DNA of 36,622 nt, from assembly GCA_937885815.1 (NCBI GenBank), contig CALABM010000036.1:1-36622 (forward strand), read 5' to 3'. The translations under genes were made by a program, and so were the position numbers. The notes under the pieces are model-generated. The model made no database searches and was not told the origin of the DNA. It saw only the letters and a list, made by a program, of their open reading frames with translations. The DNA comes from an uncultured Verrucomicrobiales bacterium. GTDB lineage: Bacteria > Verrucomicrobiota > Verrucomicrobiia > Verrucomicrobiales > Akkermansiaceae. Of this stretch, positions 22,565-30,778 are shown piece after piece. Position 1 is the stretch's first letter, and every line of letters begins with the position of its first letter.

Positions 22565-23544
22565 GAGGGAATATGATTTTCTTGTATGGAAAGTGCTTTT
22601 TTGAGGGATTCCAACGTGACAACGGGAACATCGTAGCGTTGGGCGTCTTTCGCCTTATTGCTGATTTTTTGCTTGTGATTTTCACCAATCACTAGGTAGT
22701 CAGCCTGGCTGACAGTGTTGGCATAGGTGCCACCTGCTGCAATAATCAGTTCTTCGTAATCACTGCGCTTTTTGTCCAACTTGCCGGTAATGATGATGCG
22801 CTTGCCGGGGATGCTCATGGGGATATCCAGTCCCACGGCTTCGCCATTTTCATTCAGCATACCTTCGTAAATGAACTCTTCTTCTTCTTCTCTTACTTTC
22901 TTTCCGGAAACTCGCTTTTTATCCGCCGCTGCTGTAGTGCGGCTCTTTTCCGTCTTTACTTTCTTTTCTTTGTTTGCCTTCTCTTCTTTCCTTTTGCCGC
23001 TGATGATGTCAATGTACGTTTGCCAGTGCCCGGCACCAAAATTGTCAATGCGCTTAAAGGTGCCCGTCAATCGGTTGAAAAGGCGCCCCAGCATGTAGAT
23101 GCGGTTGGCTTTGTTCTCCGGGTGAAGGTAACTTTCTATCGGTTCGGGATTCTTACGCGGGTGCTTGCTGTCAGCCAAGACAACATCCGGCCATTCAGGC
23201 AGCTGCGTGAATGCATCCATGAACTCTTCCAAGTCAAAGGTAAATCCGCGACCAGATGCCAAAAGCACCTGAGCAAAGTCTCCTAACTGCCAGTCCTTCG
23301 GCGACTTACTAGTTGAGAAGGGGGCGTGGAACTCCGCTATATGCTTTACGACCGTGCCGGTTCGGGCATAGAGACGGCTGCCACAGCTCGCGCAGGTGAT
23401 TCTCGCCAAACCGTAGATGTCGCGAGGTACTTCGTATGCAAAGCCACAGTTCTTGCATGATGGATGAAGCATCGCTATCGACTCTTGTTCAGAATCGCTT
23501 GAAGAATCAGCGTTCAGTCCTGATTTGATTGTTGTGCTGCCCAT
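22561..23544 (-). CDS. Zinc-ribbon plus BRCT domain protein, 327 aa
   Basis: Three parts are visible. A zinc ribbon has Cys30, Cys33, Cys51 and Cys54 (CKNCG...CASCG). A middle region has no recognised fold, ending in a Lys-rich linker (184-222). A C-terminal BRCT domain spans about 245-318 (IPGKRIIITGKL, LIIAAGGTYANTVSQADYLVIG, VPVVTLESL). Bacterial BRCT domains occur mainly in LigA, where they contact DNA. This one is encoded directly after ligA, overlapping it by 31 nt from ATG 23544. ATG 23472 is an alternative start that keeps all the cysteines. A role at DNA ends or nicks together with LigA is inferred. Confidence 0.75.
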   Translation of the reverse strand: MGSTTIKSGLNADSSSDSEQESIAMLHPSCKNCGFAYEVPRDIYGLARITCASCGSRLYARTGTVVKHIAEFHAPFSTSKSPKDWQLGDFAQVLLASGRGFTFDLEEFMDAFTQLPEWPDVVLADSKHPRKNPEPIESYLHPENKANRIYMLGRLFNRLTGTFKRIDNFGAGHWQTYIDIISGKRKEEKANKEKKVKTEKSRTTAAADKKRVSGKKVREEEEEFIYEGMLNENGEAVGLDIPMSIPGKRIIITGKLDKKRSDYEELIIAAGGTYANTVSQADYLVIGENHKQKISNKAKDAQRYDVPVVTLESLKKALSIQENHIPS

Positions 23545-26500
23545 GTGAATAGAGATAGTTCGGAGTTGTTGAGGGATTTTTTAGAGGGCTTAGTCGAGAC
23601 TTTTTGAACCTCAACATGGCTCTGTATATTGTTTGTTTTTTCGTCAGGTTCGTTAACTGCAGTATCTTGTTTCTGTGCTTCTGTCTGTGAGGGCGTGAGC
23701 TCCTTACCCTCATTATCGGGCAGGGCTGACTCAGTGTTTTCTGTATGTTCCGTTTCTTCCTCAGCATTGGCTGAAGTCACCTGCATCATAGCTCGCAGCT
23801 GCTCCTCATTGATGATGGGAATACCAAGTTTTTCCGCGTCCTTGCGCTTTTTACCACCACCTTCGCCGGCCACCAAGAAATGGGTGTTTTTGGTGACGCT
23901 ACTTGCTATTTTGCCACCAGCGGCCTCAATTTCTTTTGCGATAACTGGGCGAGGGGCACTCAGAGCTCCAGTGAGAACGAATGTGAGGTTTGCTATACCT
24001 TCGTTACCTGTATTTTTTGCGGTCTCAGTGGCAGGATTGATACCCAATGCGTTCAGCGTATCTATCGTTGTTTTGCCTGCTGACGACTTCAGATAGTTCA
24101 CAAAGTTCTGAGTGGCAACTGCTCCGGTGGGTATAGTTAATCGTAGTGTGGGAGCGTTTAATTTTTTTGCCTTTTCGTATTTCGAGAGCTTATTTTGCTC
24201 TTGTGTTTCTTCGTTTTCATTGCAGAAGATTGTAAGACAGAATGCTTCCGGCTGTTCTGTAGAGCCTATTGCTTTGTATTGAATATCTATATTATTTTGC
24301 TCGCAATAAGCAATAATAGCCAAATAGCTCTCCTGTTCTTTAATCTTAAACTGCTCAGAAATGTGCGCTTCCGCATCTTCCAATTCTCGATGAAGTTCTG
24401 GTTGTTGACGTTTCAGCTGGTTCCATATGAGCTTACGGATGGAAGAAAATTGCCTATTCGTTGCCTGTAATGAATCGCTGGTAGCAAGCTGGGCCTTACG
24501 TTGCTGTCGAATAGCAAGGCGTTTGTTGTTCAAATTCTGATAAATCGATGATACACTAACGAGTGTTTTGCCCCCAAGGAAATTACAGATGCTGTCTATG
24601 TCTGTAATGTCTATAATATTTTCGTTGGTTTGATATGAGCTTCTTAATGCATCAGTATCTAATCGACTGTAGGTCGATATCGTTTCTGCCGCTTGTTTAA
24701 GCCATGCATGCTCTTCACTCTTTGTGATTTCTAAACGATGATGAGACAACTTTTCTATAAGCTTCGAAACTTCTGCGTAGGCGGAAGTTTTGAATATATT
24801 CTCTATCTCTTTTTGATTGAATGTTACAGAATCATCTAGAGGTGCTGTTGTCGGTTCTAATGAACTTAGAAAACGAGCAGTCCTGCTAATCCAAATAAAA
24901 TCTTCCCTATCTTTTTTGGGGATTGGGTTTTTGGCGGTTCCTTGGTCCCAATTTTTTAGAGTATCGGTGAATAATTCAATTAGGCCGCACTTTTGCCCCT
25001 TCCAAGAATCAGATACGACAGATATAATACTGTCTAACTCGTTTTTGGTGACGGTTTGTTTCTGTTGTATTGAGCGCTTTAATTTAAGTAGATGCTGTTT
25101 ATTGCAATTATCTACAATGTATTTTGTTGCTTTTATAGTCCATCCGCATTCTGTTGATTCTTGTGTAATTTTGTTAGTCGCAATAGAATGAATGAGCTCC
25201 AGAATGGTTATATTCTCATATTTTTCTAAGTATTTGATTAAGTCAGCAAAATCTTCTGAATTTAGCTCTGTTTTTTCTTTGATATTTAGGCCATCTTCCT
25301 GTTTTATTGAGGCCAATGCTAATGCTGCATCTCTTACCCATAAACCCTCTGTATTTGTTTTCTTTTTATCTTTATTTTGTGTGCTATCATTCTCTTCAAT
25401 AGATTGTTCGCTCTCGCTATCTTCTGATACCTGAGCGTTTATGCTCTTTTTATGATAATATGCACATGCATCCAACAGAGTCGGAGAGTAATCTAAATTA
25501 GCATTGTCTAAAATAGACAATATATCTATAATCAATTCATTTTTAGGAGATTTTTTTAACTTGGTAAACTGTTTGGTTTCCTTTTTGAGAGGAAGATTAC
25601 ACTGCTTGACAAGAAAACGTGCTAACTTTCTCACCCATTTTGTTAATTCTACAGATGATAAGACTTCATTTTTCGCCCACTTGCAGTTACTGATAAAATC
25701 TTCGTTGGCCTGAGAATAATTTTCAATGAGTTTCTTGTGAATCTCGTTTTCCGTTTCTACAATTTTCTTCTCTTCATCGGTGAGGACGACATTTGACGGA
25801 ACGGTGTCGTGCAAAGCACTTGGATTCAGGAAATCGTATTTCTCTATTAAAGTATTGAGAGCTACAGTATTGGGCAGAAGCTGGGACGAGGTCATCTCCC
25901 TGAAATCTTTATACAGGGATGCGAAGTTTTTTGCGGTATTTGTACCAATACCGGGAATCCCGAAGGCTGTGAGCCAGCGGTCGAGAGGGAGGGTGCGGGC
26001 GCGATTGAGGGCTTCGATGGCCTTGGCAGCGTTTTTCTCACCGAAGCGGCGGGGTTCGTCATCGGTGCCGAGGTTGAGGGCGCCGAGTTTTTCGACAGAG
26101 AGGTAGAAGAGATCCAGCGGGGTGGAGATGTAGCCGTTGCGCACGAGGGCCTCCGCTACGGTGCCGCCGAGGCTTTCCACGTCCAGCGCTTCACGCTTGC
26201 AGAAGTAAGTGGTGCGCATGGCGGCTTGCGCAGTGCAGGTGAAGTTCGTGCAGCGCCAAGCTACTTGTCCTTCTTCCTGCGAGATGGGTTCACCGCAGCA
26301 GGGGCAGACGCCCCCCACGGCATCGTAAAGGCTGTAGGGCTGAGAATCTGCGGGACGCTTGGATTTGTTCACCTGAACGACGGCGGGTATGATTTCACCG
26401 GATTTTTCCACGAGCACCGTATCCCCAATGCGAATGTCCTTGCGGGCGATTTCGTCCTGATTGTGCAGGGTAGCGCGTGATACAGTGGTGCCGGAGAGGG

Positions 26501-27554
26501 GGACGGGCTCCAGCTCTGCCACGGGGGTGAGCACGCCGGTGCGGCCTACCTGAATGGTGATGGCGCGCAGGATGGTTTCCTTTTGTTCCGGAAGGTATTT
26601 GAACGCGGCAGCCCAGCGCGGGGCTCGAGCCGTGGAGCCTAGTGAATCTCGCAGGGCGAAGTTTGAGAGCTTGATGACAGCGCCATCCGTACCATACCCG
26701 AGGTTGTGGCGCAGGGTGTTGATGTCCTGCACGGCTTTGCGCACGGCGTCAAGGCCTTCAGCGCGAATGATGGGGGAATTGCAGGGGATTCCCATACGCT
26801 GGAGCAGGGCCTCAAAATCATCCGCGGAGTGCATGGGCTCGCCCTCGTATTCTCCTATGCCGTGAGCAAGGAAGGCCAGCGGGCGGGCTGCTACTTCCTC
26901 CACGTCCAGCAGCTTGATAGTGCCGGCGGTGGCATTGCGCGGGTTGGCCAAGGCGGGTAAGCCTTCGGCATCTCGCTGCTCGTTCAGGCGGTTGAAGTCT
27001 GCAAAGGGCATGTAGACTTCACCGCGCACCTCCAGCACGCTGGGAGCGCCCTCCGGAAGCTGGCGAGGAATGCTCTTGATGGTGAGGATGTTAGCCGTGA
27101 TGTCATCGCCTGTAGTTCCATCGCCTCGTGTGGCGGCGTAGGCCAAGCGCCCGTTGCGGTACATGAGGGTGACGGCGCAGCCATCGATTTTCGGCTCAAT
27201 GACGACATGGGGTGCCTCTTGCCCCAAGCTGCGGCAGAGGCGGTTGTAGAAATCAATGAGCTCGGCATCCGTATCTCCTTGGCCGGGTTTGTGTTCGAAG
27301 ATATCATCAATACTCTGCATGGGGCGCGGGTGCGTTACCTTGCGGAAGCCTTCCGTCAGGTCGTTGCCCACGCGCTGGGTGGGGGATGCGGGTGTAATGA
27401 ACTCAGGGTGAGCGGCCTCCAGCGCTTCTAGCTCGCGGTACAGCGCATCATACTGGGCATCTGTAATCTCTGGGGTGGCCTGAGCGTAGTAGAGCTCGTT
27501 GTTGTGATTAATGATGGAGCAGAGCTCGTTATAGCGCGTTTCAGCTGAGTCCAT
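23514..27554 (-). CDS. ligA: NAD-dependent DNA ligase with a giant internal insertion, 1346 aa
   Basis: LigA seals nicks in DNA using NAD. Usual family members have about 670-830 residues. All standard modules are seen: domain Ia and adenylation domain (AMP-accepting Lys122 in EPKIDG), GYGTDGAVIKL (287-297), OB fold (about 318-398), four-Cys zinc finger (Cys417, 420, 435, 440), helix-hairpin-helix domain beginning about 445 with FGIPGIGTNTAKNF (531-544), BRCT (about 1183-1258) and an 88-residue polar tail. About 590 residues (roughly 557-1148) are inserted after the third HhH motif, and a degenerate fourth motif (IPTGAVATQNFVNYL) follows. Start ATG 27554 fits the family N-terminus and overlaps the PHP gene by 14 nt. 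Confidence 0.92.
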   Translation of the reverse strand: MDSAETRYNELCSIINHNNELYYAQATPEITDAQYDALYRELEALEAAHPEFITPASPTQRVGNDLTEGFRKVTHPRPMQSIDDIFEHKPGQGDTDAELIDFYNRLCRSLGQEAPHVVIEPKIDGCAVTLMYRNGRLAYAATRGDGTTGDDITANILTIKSIPRQLPEGAPSVLEVRGEVYMPFADFNRLNEQRDAEGLPALANPRNATAGTIKLLDVEEVAARPLAFLAHGIGEYEGEPMHSADDFEALLQRMGIPCNSPIIRAEGLDAVRKAVQDINTLRHNLGYGTDGAVIKLSNFALRDSLGSTARAPRWAAAFKYLPEQKETILRAITIQVGRTGVLTPVAELEPVPLSGTTVSRATLHNQDEIARKDIRIGDTVLVEKSGEIIPAVVQVNKSKRPADSQPYSLYDAVGGVCPCCGEPISQEEGQVAWRCTNFTCTAQAAMRTTYFCKREALDVESLGGTVAEALVRNGYISTPLDLFYLSVEKLGALNLGTDDEPRRFGEKNAAKAIEALNRARTLPLDRWLTAFGIPGIGTNTAKNFASLYKDFREMTSSQLLPNTVALNTLIEKYDFLNPSALHDTVPSNVVLTDEEKKIVETENEIHKKLIENYSQANEDFISNCKWAKNEVLSSVELTKWVRKLARFLVKQCNLPLKKETKQFTKLKKSPKNELIIDILSILDNANLDYSPTLLDACAYYHKKSINAQVSEDSESEQSIEENDSTQNKDKKKTNTEGLWVRDAALALASIKQEDGLNIKEKTELNSEDFADLIKYLEKYENITILELIHSIATNKITQESTECGWTIKATKYIVDNCNKQHLLKLKRSIQQKQTVTKNELDSIISVVSDSWKGQKCGLIELFTDTLKNWDQGTAKNPIPKKDREDFIWISRTARFLSSLEPTTAPLDDSVTFNQKEIENIFKTSAYAEVSKLIEKLSHHRLEITKSEEHAWLKQAAETISTYSRLDTDALRSSYQTNENIIDITDIDSICNFLGGKTLVSVSSIYQNLNNKRLAIRQQRKAQLATSDSLQATNRQFSSIRKLIWNQLKRQQPELHRELEDAEAHISEQFKIKEQESYLAIIAYCEQNNIDIQYKAIGSTEQPEAFCLTIFCNENEETQEQNKLSKYEKAKKLNAPTLRLTIPTGAVATQNFVNYLKSSAGKTTIDTLNALGINPATETAKNTGNEGIANLTFVLTGALSAPRPVIAKEIEAAGGKIASSVTKNTHFLVAGEGGGKKRKDAEKLGIPIINEEQLRAMMQVTSANAEEETEHTENTESALPDNEGKELTPSQTEAQKQDTAVNEPDEKTNNIQSHVEVQKVSTKPSKKSLNNSELSLFTWAAQQSNQD
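24107..25889 (-). other. AT-rich insertion within ligA encoding helical repeats
   Basis: This segment encodes LigA residues of about 557-1148. It is in frame, rich in Lys, Asn, Ser, Glu and Ile, and predicted mostly helical. By hand count GC is 15/60 at 25081-25140, 26/60 at 24961-25020 and 25/60 at 25381-25440, against 33/60 at 26641-26700 in the adenylation region. Trp-led motifs recur at residues 640, 739, 805, 888 and 951. The last part (about 1012-1130, RQQRKAQLATS onward) looks like a separate subdomain. No intein, homing nuclease or transposon motif was recognised. Confidence 0.7.
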
Positions 27555-28383
27555 AAGCCTTGAGTATGGTATCGGGATTATTGGCGGCGGGAAGGTCAAA
27601 TTGCTGTAAGCGATTGCCTGTGAGCTCCTGTAGCAGAGCGATGGCTTGCTCCCAGCCGCGGGAAAGATGCTCGGGGTAGTGAGCATCAGAGTTGATGACG
27701 ATGGGTATGCGGCGCTCCAGCAGCTGCCGGAGCAGGGGGATGGAGGGGTACTGCTCCGCACAGTGTTTATGCCAACCTGCGGTGTTGATTTCCACAGCCA
27801 TGCGGCTCTCCAGCAGCGCATCCAACGCCGGGGTGTAATATGCCTGCAAGTCACCCTGCGGCACTCGGCCCCAGATTTTCACGAGGTCCATGTGGCCTAC
27901 GATATCGAAAAGCCCGCTGCGGATGAGGCCGGTCATGGATTCCCAGTACAGGCGCCAGTCCTCTTCCACACTGCCGGTGAGGCATTTGTTCGCATACAGC
28001 GCATCATCCACGGAGCCGTTGCCGGGCAGATAATGGATGGAGCCGATAAGGTAATCCCATTTGTGGATTCTGCGCAGCTCACGAATCCATGGCTCAATGC
28101 CGGGGAGCCAGTCGCATTCCAAGCCGGAGAGGATGCTGAGGGTGGTGCTATGAGCCTCAGTCTGGGCTTGTTGAATCCAGCTGAGGTATTCCGGGAGCTC
28201 GGCGTAGAGCATGCGCCAGTCATCATATGGCTCCTGCTCCGGGGCCATGGGGGCATGATCTGCGATGCCGTAGGTGGTGAGGCCGAGCTCGAGTGCTTGC
28301 TTTACAAAGGCTTGGGGAGTACCTCCTGCGTGGTGGCAGAGAGGTGTGTGGGTGTGATAATCCGTGCGTTGCATGGGTGTCAT
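27541..28383 (-). CDS. PHP-domain histidinol-phosphatase-like enzyme
   Basis: Polymerase-and-histidinol-phosphatase (PHP) family metal-dependent phosphoesterase, 280 residues, of the HisK/HisJ type that releases phosphate from histidinol phosphate. Metal-binding motifs are YHTHTPLCHHA (His10, His12), GIADHAP, GLECDWLPG, LIGSIHYL, VGHMDLVK and NSDAHYPEHL. All expected metal ligands appear present. No other histidine genes are near, so a different phosphate ester is possible. It overlaps the upstream secreted-protein gene by 4 nt and ligA by 14 nt, placing it in the same transcript. Confidence 0.85.
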   Translation of the reverse strand: MTPMQRTDYHTHTPLCHHAGGTPQAFVKQALELGLTTYGIADHAPMAPEQEPYDDWRMLYAELPEYLSWIQQAQTEAHSTTLSILSGLECDWLPGIEPWIRELRRIHKWDYLIGSIHYLPGNGSVDDALYANKCLTGSVEEDWRLYWESMTGLIRSGLFDIVGHMDLVKIWGRVPQGDLQAYYTPALDALLESRMAVEINTAGWHKHCAEQYPSIPLLRQLLERRIPIVINSDAHYPEHLSRGWEQAIALLQELTGNRLQQFDLPAANNPDTILKAYGLS

Positions 28384-29171
28384 CTATTCAGCAGGAGGAT
28401 ATACTGATCCATCAGCGTGGGCAGGTCAGGATCATCGTAGCAGTTGATATGTAACAAACGGGCGGCCTCTTCGGATAATTCTTTGCGGAGGACGGCGAGG
28501 CGCTCATTTGCCGTGCAAAATTGCTGCTCTTCGCCGGAAGGCGGTTCAGCCGGGAGAGCTGCAAGGCTGGCGGAAAGTTGTTTCTGCGTGGCAATAGCTC
28601 GCCTCAGAATGGTGGTTGCTGCACGGGCTGTAGCTGAATCCGTCGTTTTTCTGAGCTCATACAGAACATCTCCCAAGATGCTGCACATGCTGCTGATGAG
28701 GCGGGAGTGCTCTTGTGCCGGAACGGGAATAGGGGCGGGCGGTTCATTATATGGAGCATCTGAGCTTAGGGTCGCCAGTGCGGATAAGAGCGCTTCGGAT
28801 CCATAAGCCTGTTCTGTGATCAGCCGGGTAACGGTGGGGAGGTAACGCTGGGCAATGTGGGTTATCGTCATCATTGCCTGCATAATGCGGCGGTTCGTGG
28901 CAGCATCCGTGGGGGCATCTTCCAAGCGGATGAGCAGTTGGCGCACCTGCGTTTGCAGGGCTAGTACCTGAGGAGCTGCGGCATCCGCCGTTTCCCTGTC
29001 CGTGATGCGTTTGAGAAGCGTTTCAATGCCTTCCGTAGTCTCTATCAGTTGTTTACATATGTCATCCGTAGGGCTGGCCGTAGCGCCGGCTTGTACGGTA
29101 TCTGCGGCCTCTGCCATTCCGGGCAGAGGAAGAGCCAGCAGAATAACCGATATTAGCCCCCTGATTTTCAT
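28380..29171 (-). CDS. Exported helical protein of unknown function, 263 aa
   Basis: A signal peptide (MKIRGLISVILLALPLPGMAEA) is followed by a predicted all-helical protein with many Leu/Ala/Thr heptad-like stretches (PQVLALQTQVRQLLIRLED, TILRRAIATQKQLSASL) and a Pro-rich break (PPAPIPVPAQE). No catalytic motif or family is recognised. It is the first gene of the overlapping unit that continues into PHP, ligA, zinc-ribbon/BRCT and pfkB. The excellent promoter at 29187-29215 lies 15 nt upstream of its start. Confidence 0.75.
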   Translation of the reverse strand: MKIRGLISVILLALPLPGMAEAADTVQAGATASPTDDICKQLIETTEGIETLLKRITDRETADAAAPQVLALQTQVRQLLIRLEDAPTDAATNRRIMQAMMTITHIAQRYLPTVTRLITEQAYGSEALLSALATLSSDAPYNEPPAPIPVPAQEHSRLISSMCSILGDVLYELRKTTDSATARAATTILRRAIATQKQLSASLAALPAEPPSGEEQQFCTANERLAVLRKELSEEAARLLHINCYDDPDLPTLMDQYILLLNR

Positions 29172-29186
29172 ATGTAACCGCGTGAT

Positions 29187-29215
29187 ATTCTAGTCTTGGA
29201 GGGCGGCTTTGTCAA
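29187..29215 (-). promoter_or_regulatory. Strong promoter of the ligA-containing gene unit
   Basis: Minus-strand TTGACA (29210-29215), 17 bp, TAGAAT (29187-29192): a full -35 consensus and 5/6 at -10. The -35 overlaps the last codons of tcdA. Confidence 0.8.
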
Positions 29216-30000
29216 GGCCGGACTGTATCAGCCGCGCATATCATTTCCAGTGCTTTGCCTGCCATCATGAAGCCGAATGTGCCGGTCACATGGGTGGCAG
29301 AGCCAAATCCGGAGGCGCAGCTGATGCCGCCTTTCTGCCCCGCATCCCGCTCCGTGCTGACGCTGCCGTCACACTTGGGGAACTTGGGCTTTTCCGGCGA
29401 GTAAACGCAGGGTATGCCTACTTCCGGGCAGCGGTCGTAGAGCGGGAAGTTGTGGTCCTTCCTGAGATTTTTCCGCAACTGAGAGAGCATGTTGTCGCCA
29501 TGGGTGCGGGCCAAATCCGCCATGGTGATGAGTGAGGCATCCGTGCGTCCACCGGCACCACCGCAGGTGACGATAGGCACGTTCCGCCTGTGGCACTCCG
29601 CGATAAGGTGTGTTTTGGGGCGCATGGAATCAATGGCATCAATAACGACATCCGGCTGAGTGTCAAAAAGCCGTTCCGGTGCTGAAACGGTGTAGAACGA
29701 GATGAGCTGCTCCACTTGTACCGCAGGATTAATGAGGCGGAGGCGCTCAGCCATGACTTCCACTTTCATCTGGCCGTATGTGCCTTGCAGGGCGTGAATC
29801 TGGCGGTTCGTGTTCGTGATGCAGAGGTCATCCATATCCTGCAGGATGATGGTGCCCACCCCGCTGCGTGCGAGCGCCTCTGCGGCCCAGGAACCCACTC
29901 CTCCGATGCCTACCACTGCCACCCTGGCTGCCACCAGTCGCTCAGCTCCTTTCTGTCCGTACAGGCGGGCAATGCCGCCGAAGCGTTCTTCATCTATCAT
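29212..30000 (-). CDS. tcdA: tRNA threonylcarbamoyladenosine dehydratase (TcdA/CsdL)
   Basis: ThiF/E1-like enzyme that uses ATP to dehydrate and cyclise the t6A modification of ANN-decoding tRNAs to ct6A. The N-terminal RFGGIARLYGQKG leads into the nucleotide loop GIGGVGSWAAEALARSGVG (31-49) and LQDMDDLCITNTNRQIHAL (54-72), nearly identical to the E. coli family pattern. TCGGAGGRTDASL and CVYSPEKP follow. ATG 30000 matches the family N-terminus. An upstream in-frame start at 30051 would overlap ymdB by 62 nt instead of 11. It is the last gene of the usp-ymdB-tcdA unit. Confidence 0.92.
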   Translation of the reverse strand: MIDEERFGGIARLYGQKGAERLVAARVAVVGIGGVGSWAAEALARSGVGTIILQDMDDLCITNTNRQIHALQGTYGQMKVEVMAERLRLINPAVQVEQLISFYTVSAPERLFDTQPDVVIDAIDSMRPKTHLIAECHRRNVPIVTCGGAGGRTDASLITMADLARTHGDNMLSQLRKNLRKDHNFPLYDRCPEVGIPCVYSPEKPKFPKCDGSVSTERDAGQKGGISCASGFGSATHVTGTFGFMMAGKALEMICAADTVRP

Positions 30001-30778
30001 AAACTCTGTTAATCGATTGTATGCAAATAGCTTTTCCTGTGGCATTATCAATTTCCACTATGGCTCCGCTGACAACTGCTGGCCAGCCACCCACGGGAAG
30101 CTTGCAAGGCATGCAGTTAATGCAGGCAGCGAGCACGGCTTTCGTGTCGCGCCCAATGACGCCATCCCTTGAGCCGCACATGCCCACATCCGTCATCGCG
30201 GCCGTTCCTCCCGGCAGAATGCGAGCATCTGCCGTCTGCACATGGGTGTGTGTGCCCAGTACCGCGCTTGCCACGCCGTCCAGCCTATGGGCCATGGCGA
30301 TTTTCTCGCTTGTGGTTTCAGCGTGCATGTCCACTAATATGGCACAGGCTCCTTCCTCGCGGAGTCTTTGGGCCTCGTCCATACCGGTCGTGAATGGATT
30401 TTCCGGACCGGGGGACATGAACGTACGCCCACGGAGACAAAGGACACCCACTTTACCCTCCGGCGTATCTACCAGAATACTGCCTTTACCGGGAGTGCCG
30501 AGCTGGAGATTGTGAGGGCGCAGGACGCGGGGCTCGCTGTCTATCCAGTTCACGAGGTCTTGCTGGTCCCATGCATGGTCACCGAGTGTGATGACATCCA
30601 CACCATTGGTAAAGAATTCTTCGCAGAGACGAGGTGTGATGCCTCTTCCCGCCGCAGCGTTTTCTCCGTTCACCACGATGAGGGCAGGGGTAAACTCCGC
30701 TCTCAATTCGTGCACAGCTCTATAGAGGGCGAGCCTGCCGGGCTCCCCTACGACATCTCCCAGAAAAATCAGCCTCAT
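29990..30778 (-). CDS. ymdB: YmdB-family metallophosphoesterase
   Basis: TIGR00282/YmdB-type calcineurin-like phosphodiesterase (262 residues). The B. subtilis homologue cleaves 2',3'-cyclic nucleotides and influences biofilm and motility decisions. Metal ligands are readable: Asp8 (FLGDVVG), Glu39/Asn40 (VNGENAAAGRG), His68 (LGDHAWD), His152 (VDMHAETTSEK) and His177/His179 (LGTHTHVQTAD). Position 67 is Asp where B. subtilis YmdB has Asn. The start overlaps the usp stop by 4 nt and the end overlaps tcdA, so all three are coupled. Confidence 0.9.
   Translation of the reverse strand: MRLIFLGDVVGEPGRLALYRAVHELRAEFTPALIVVNGENAAAGRGITPRLCEEFFTNGVDVITLGDHAWDQQDLVNWIDSEPRVLRPHNLQLGTPGKGSILVDTPEGKVGVLCLRGRTFMSPGPENPFTTGMDEAQRLREEGACAILVDMHAETTSEKIAMAHRLDGVASAVLGTHTHVQTADARILPGGTAAMTDVGMCGSRDGVIGRDTKAVLAACINCMPCKLPVGGWPAVVSGAIVEIDNATGKAICIQSINRVYDR

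Noticed and set aside
24107..25889. An intein or homing-endonuclease insertion in ligA
   Set aside because: There is no Cys/Ser...His-Asn splice junction, no LAGLIDADG or HNH motif, and the insertion is not at a catalytic motif.
27555..27854. A 100-codon N-terminal extension of ligA
   Set aside because: The extension overlaps the PHP gene in another frame and is Arg/Ser/Trp-rich. MDSAETRYNEL at 27554 matches the family N-terminus.
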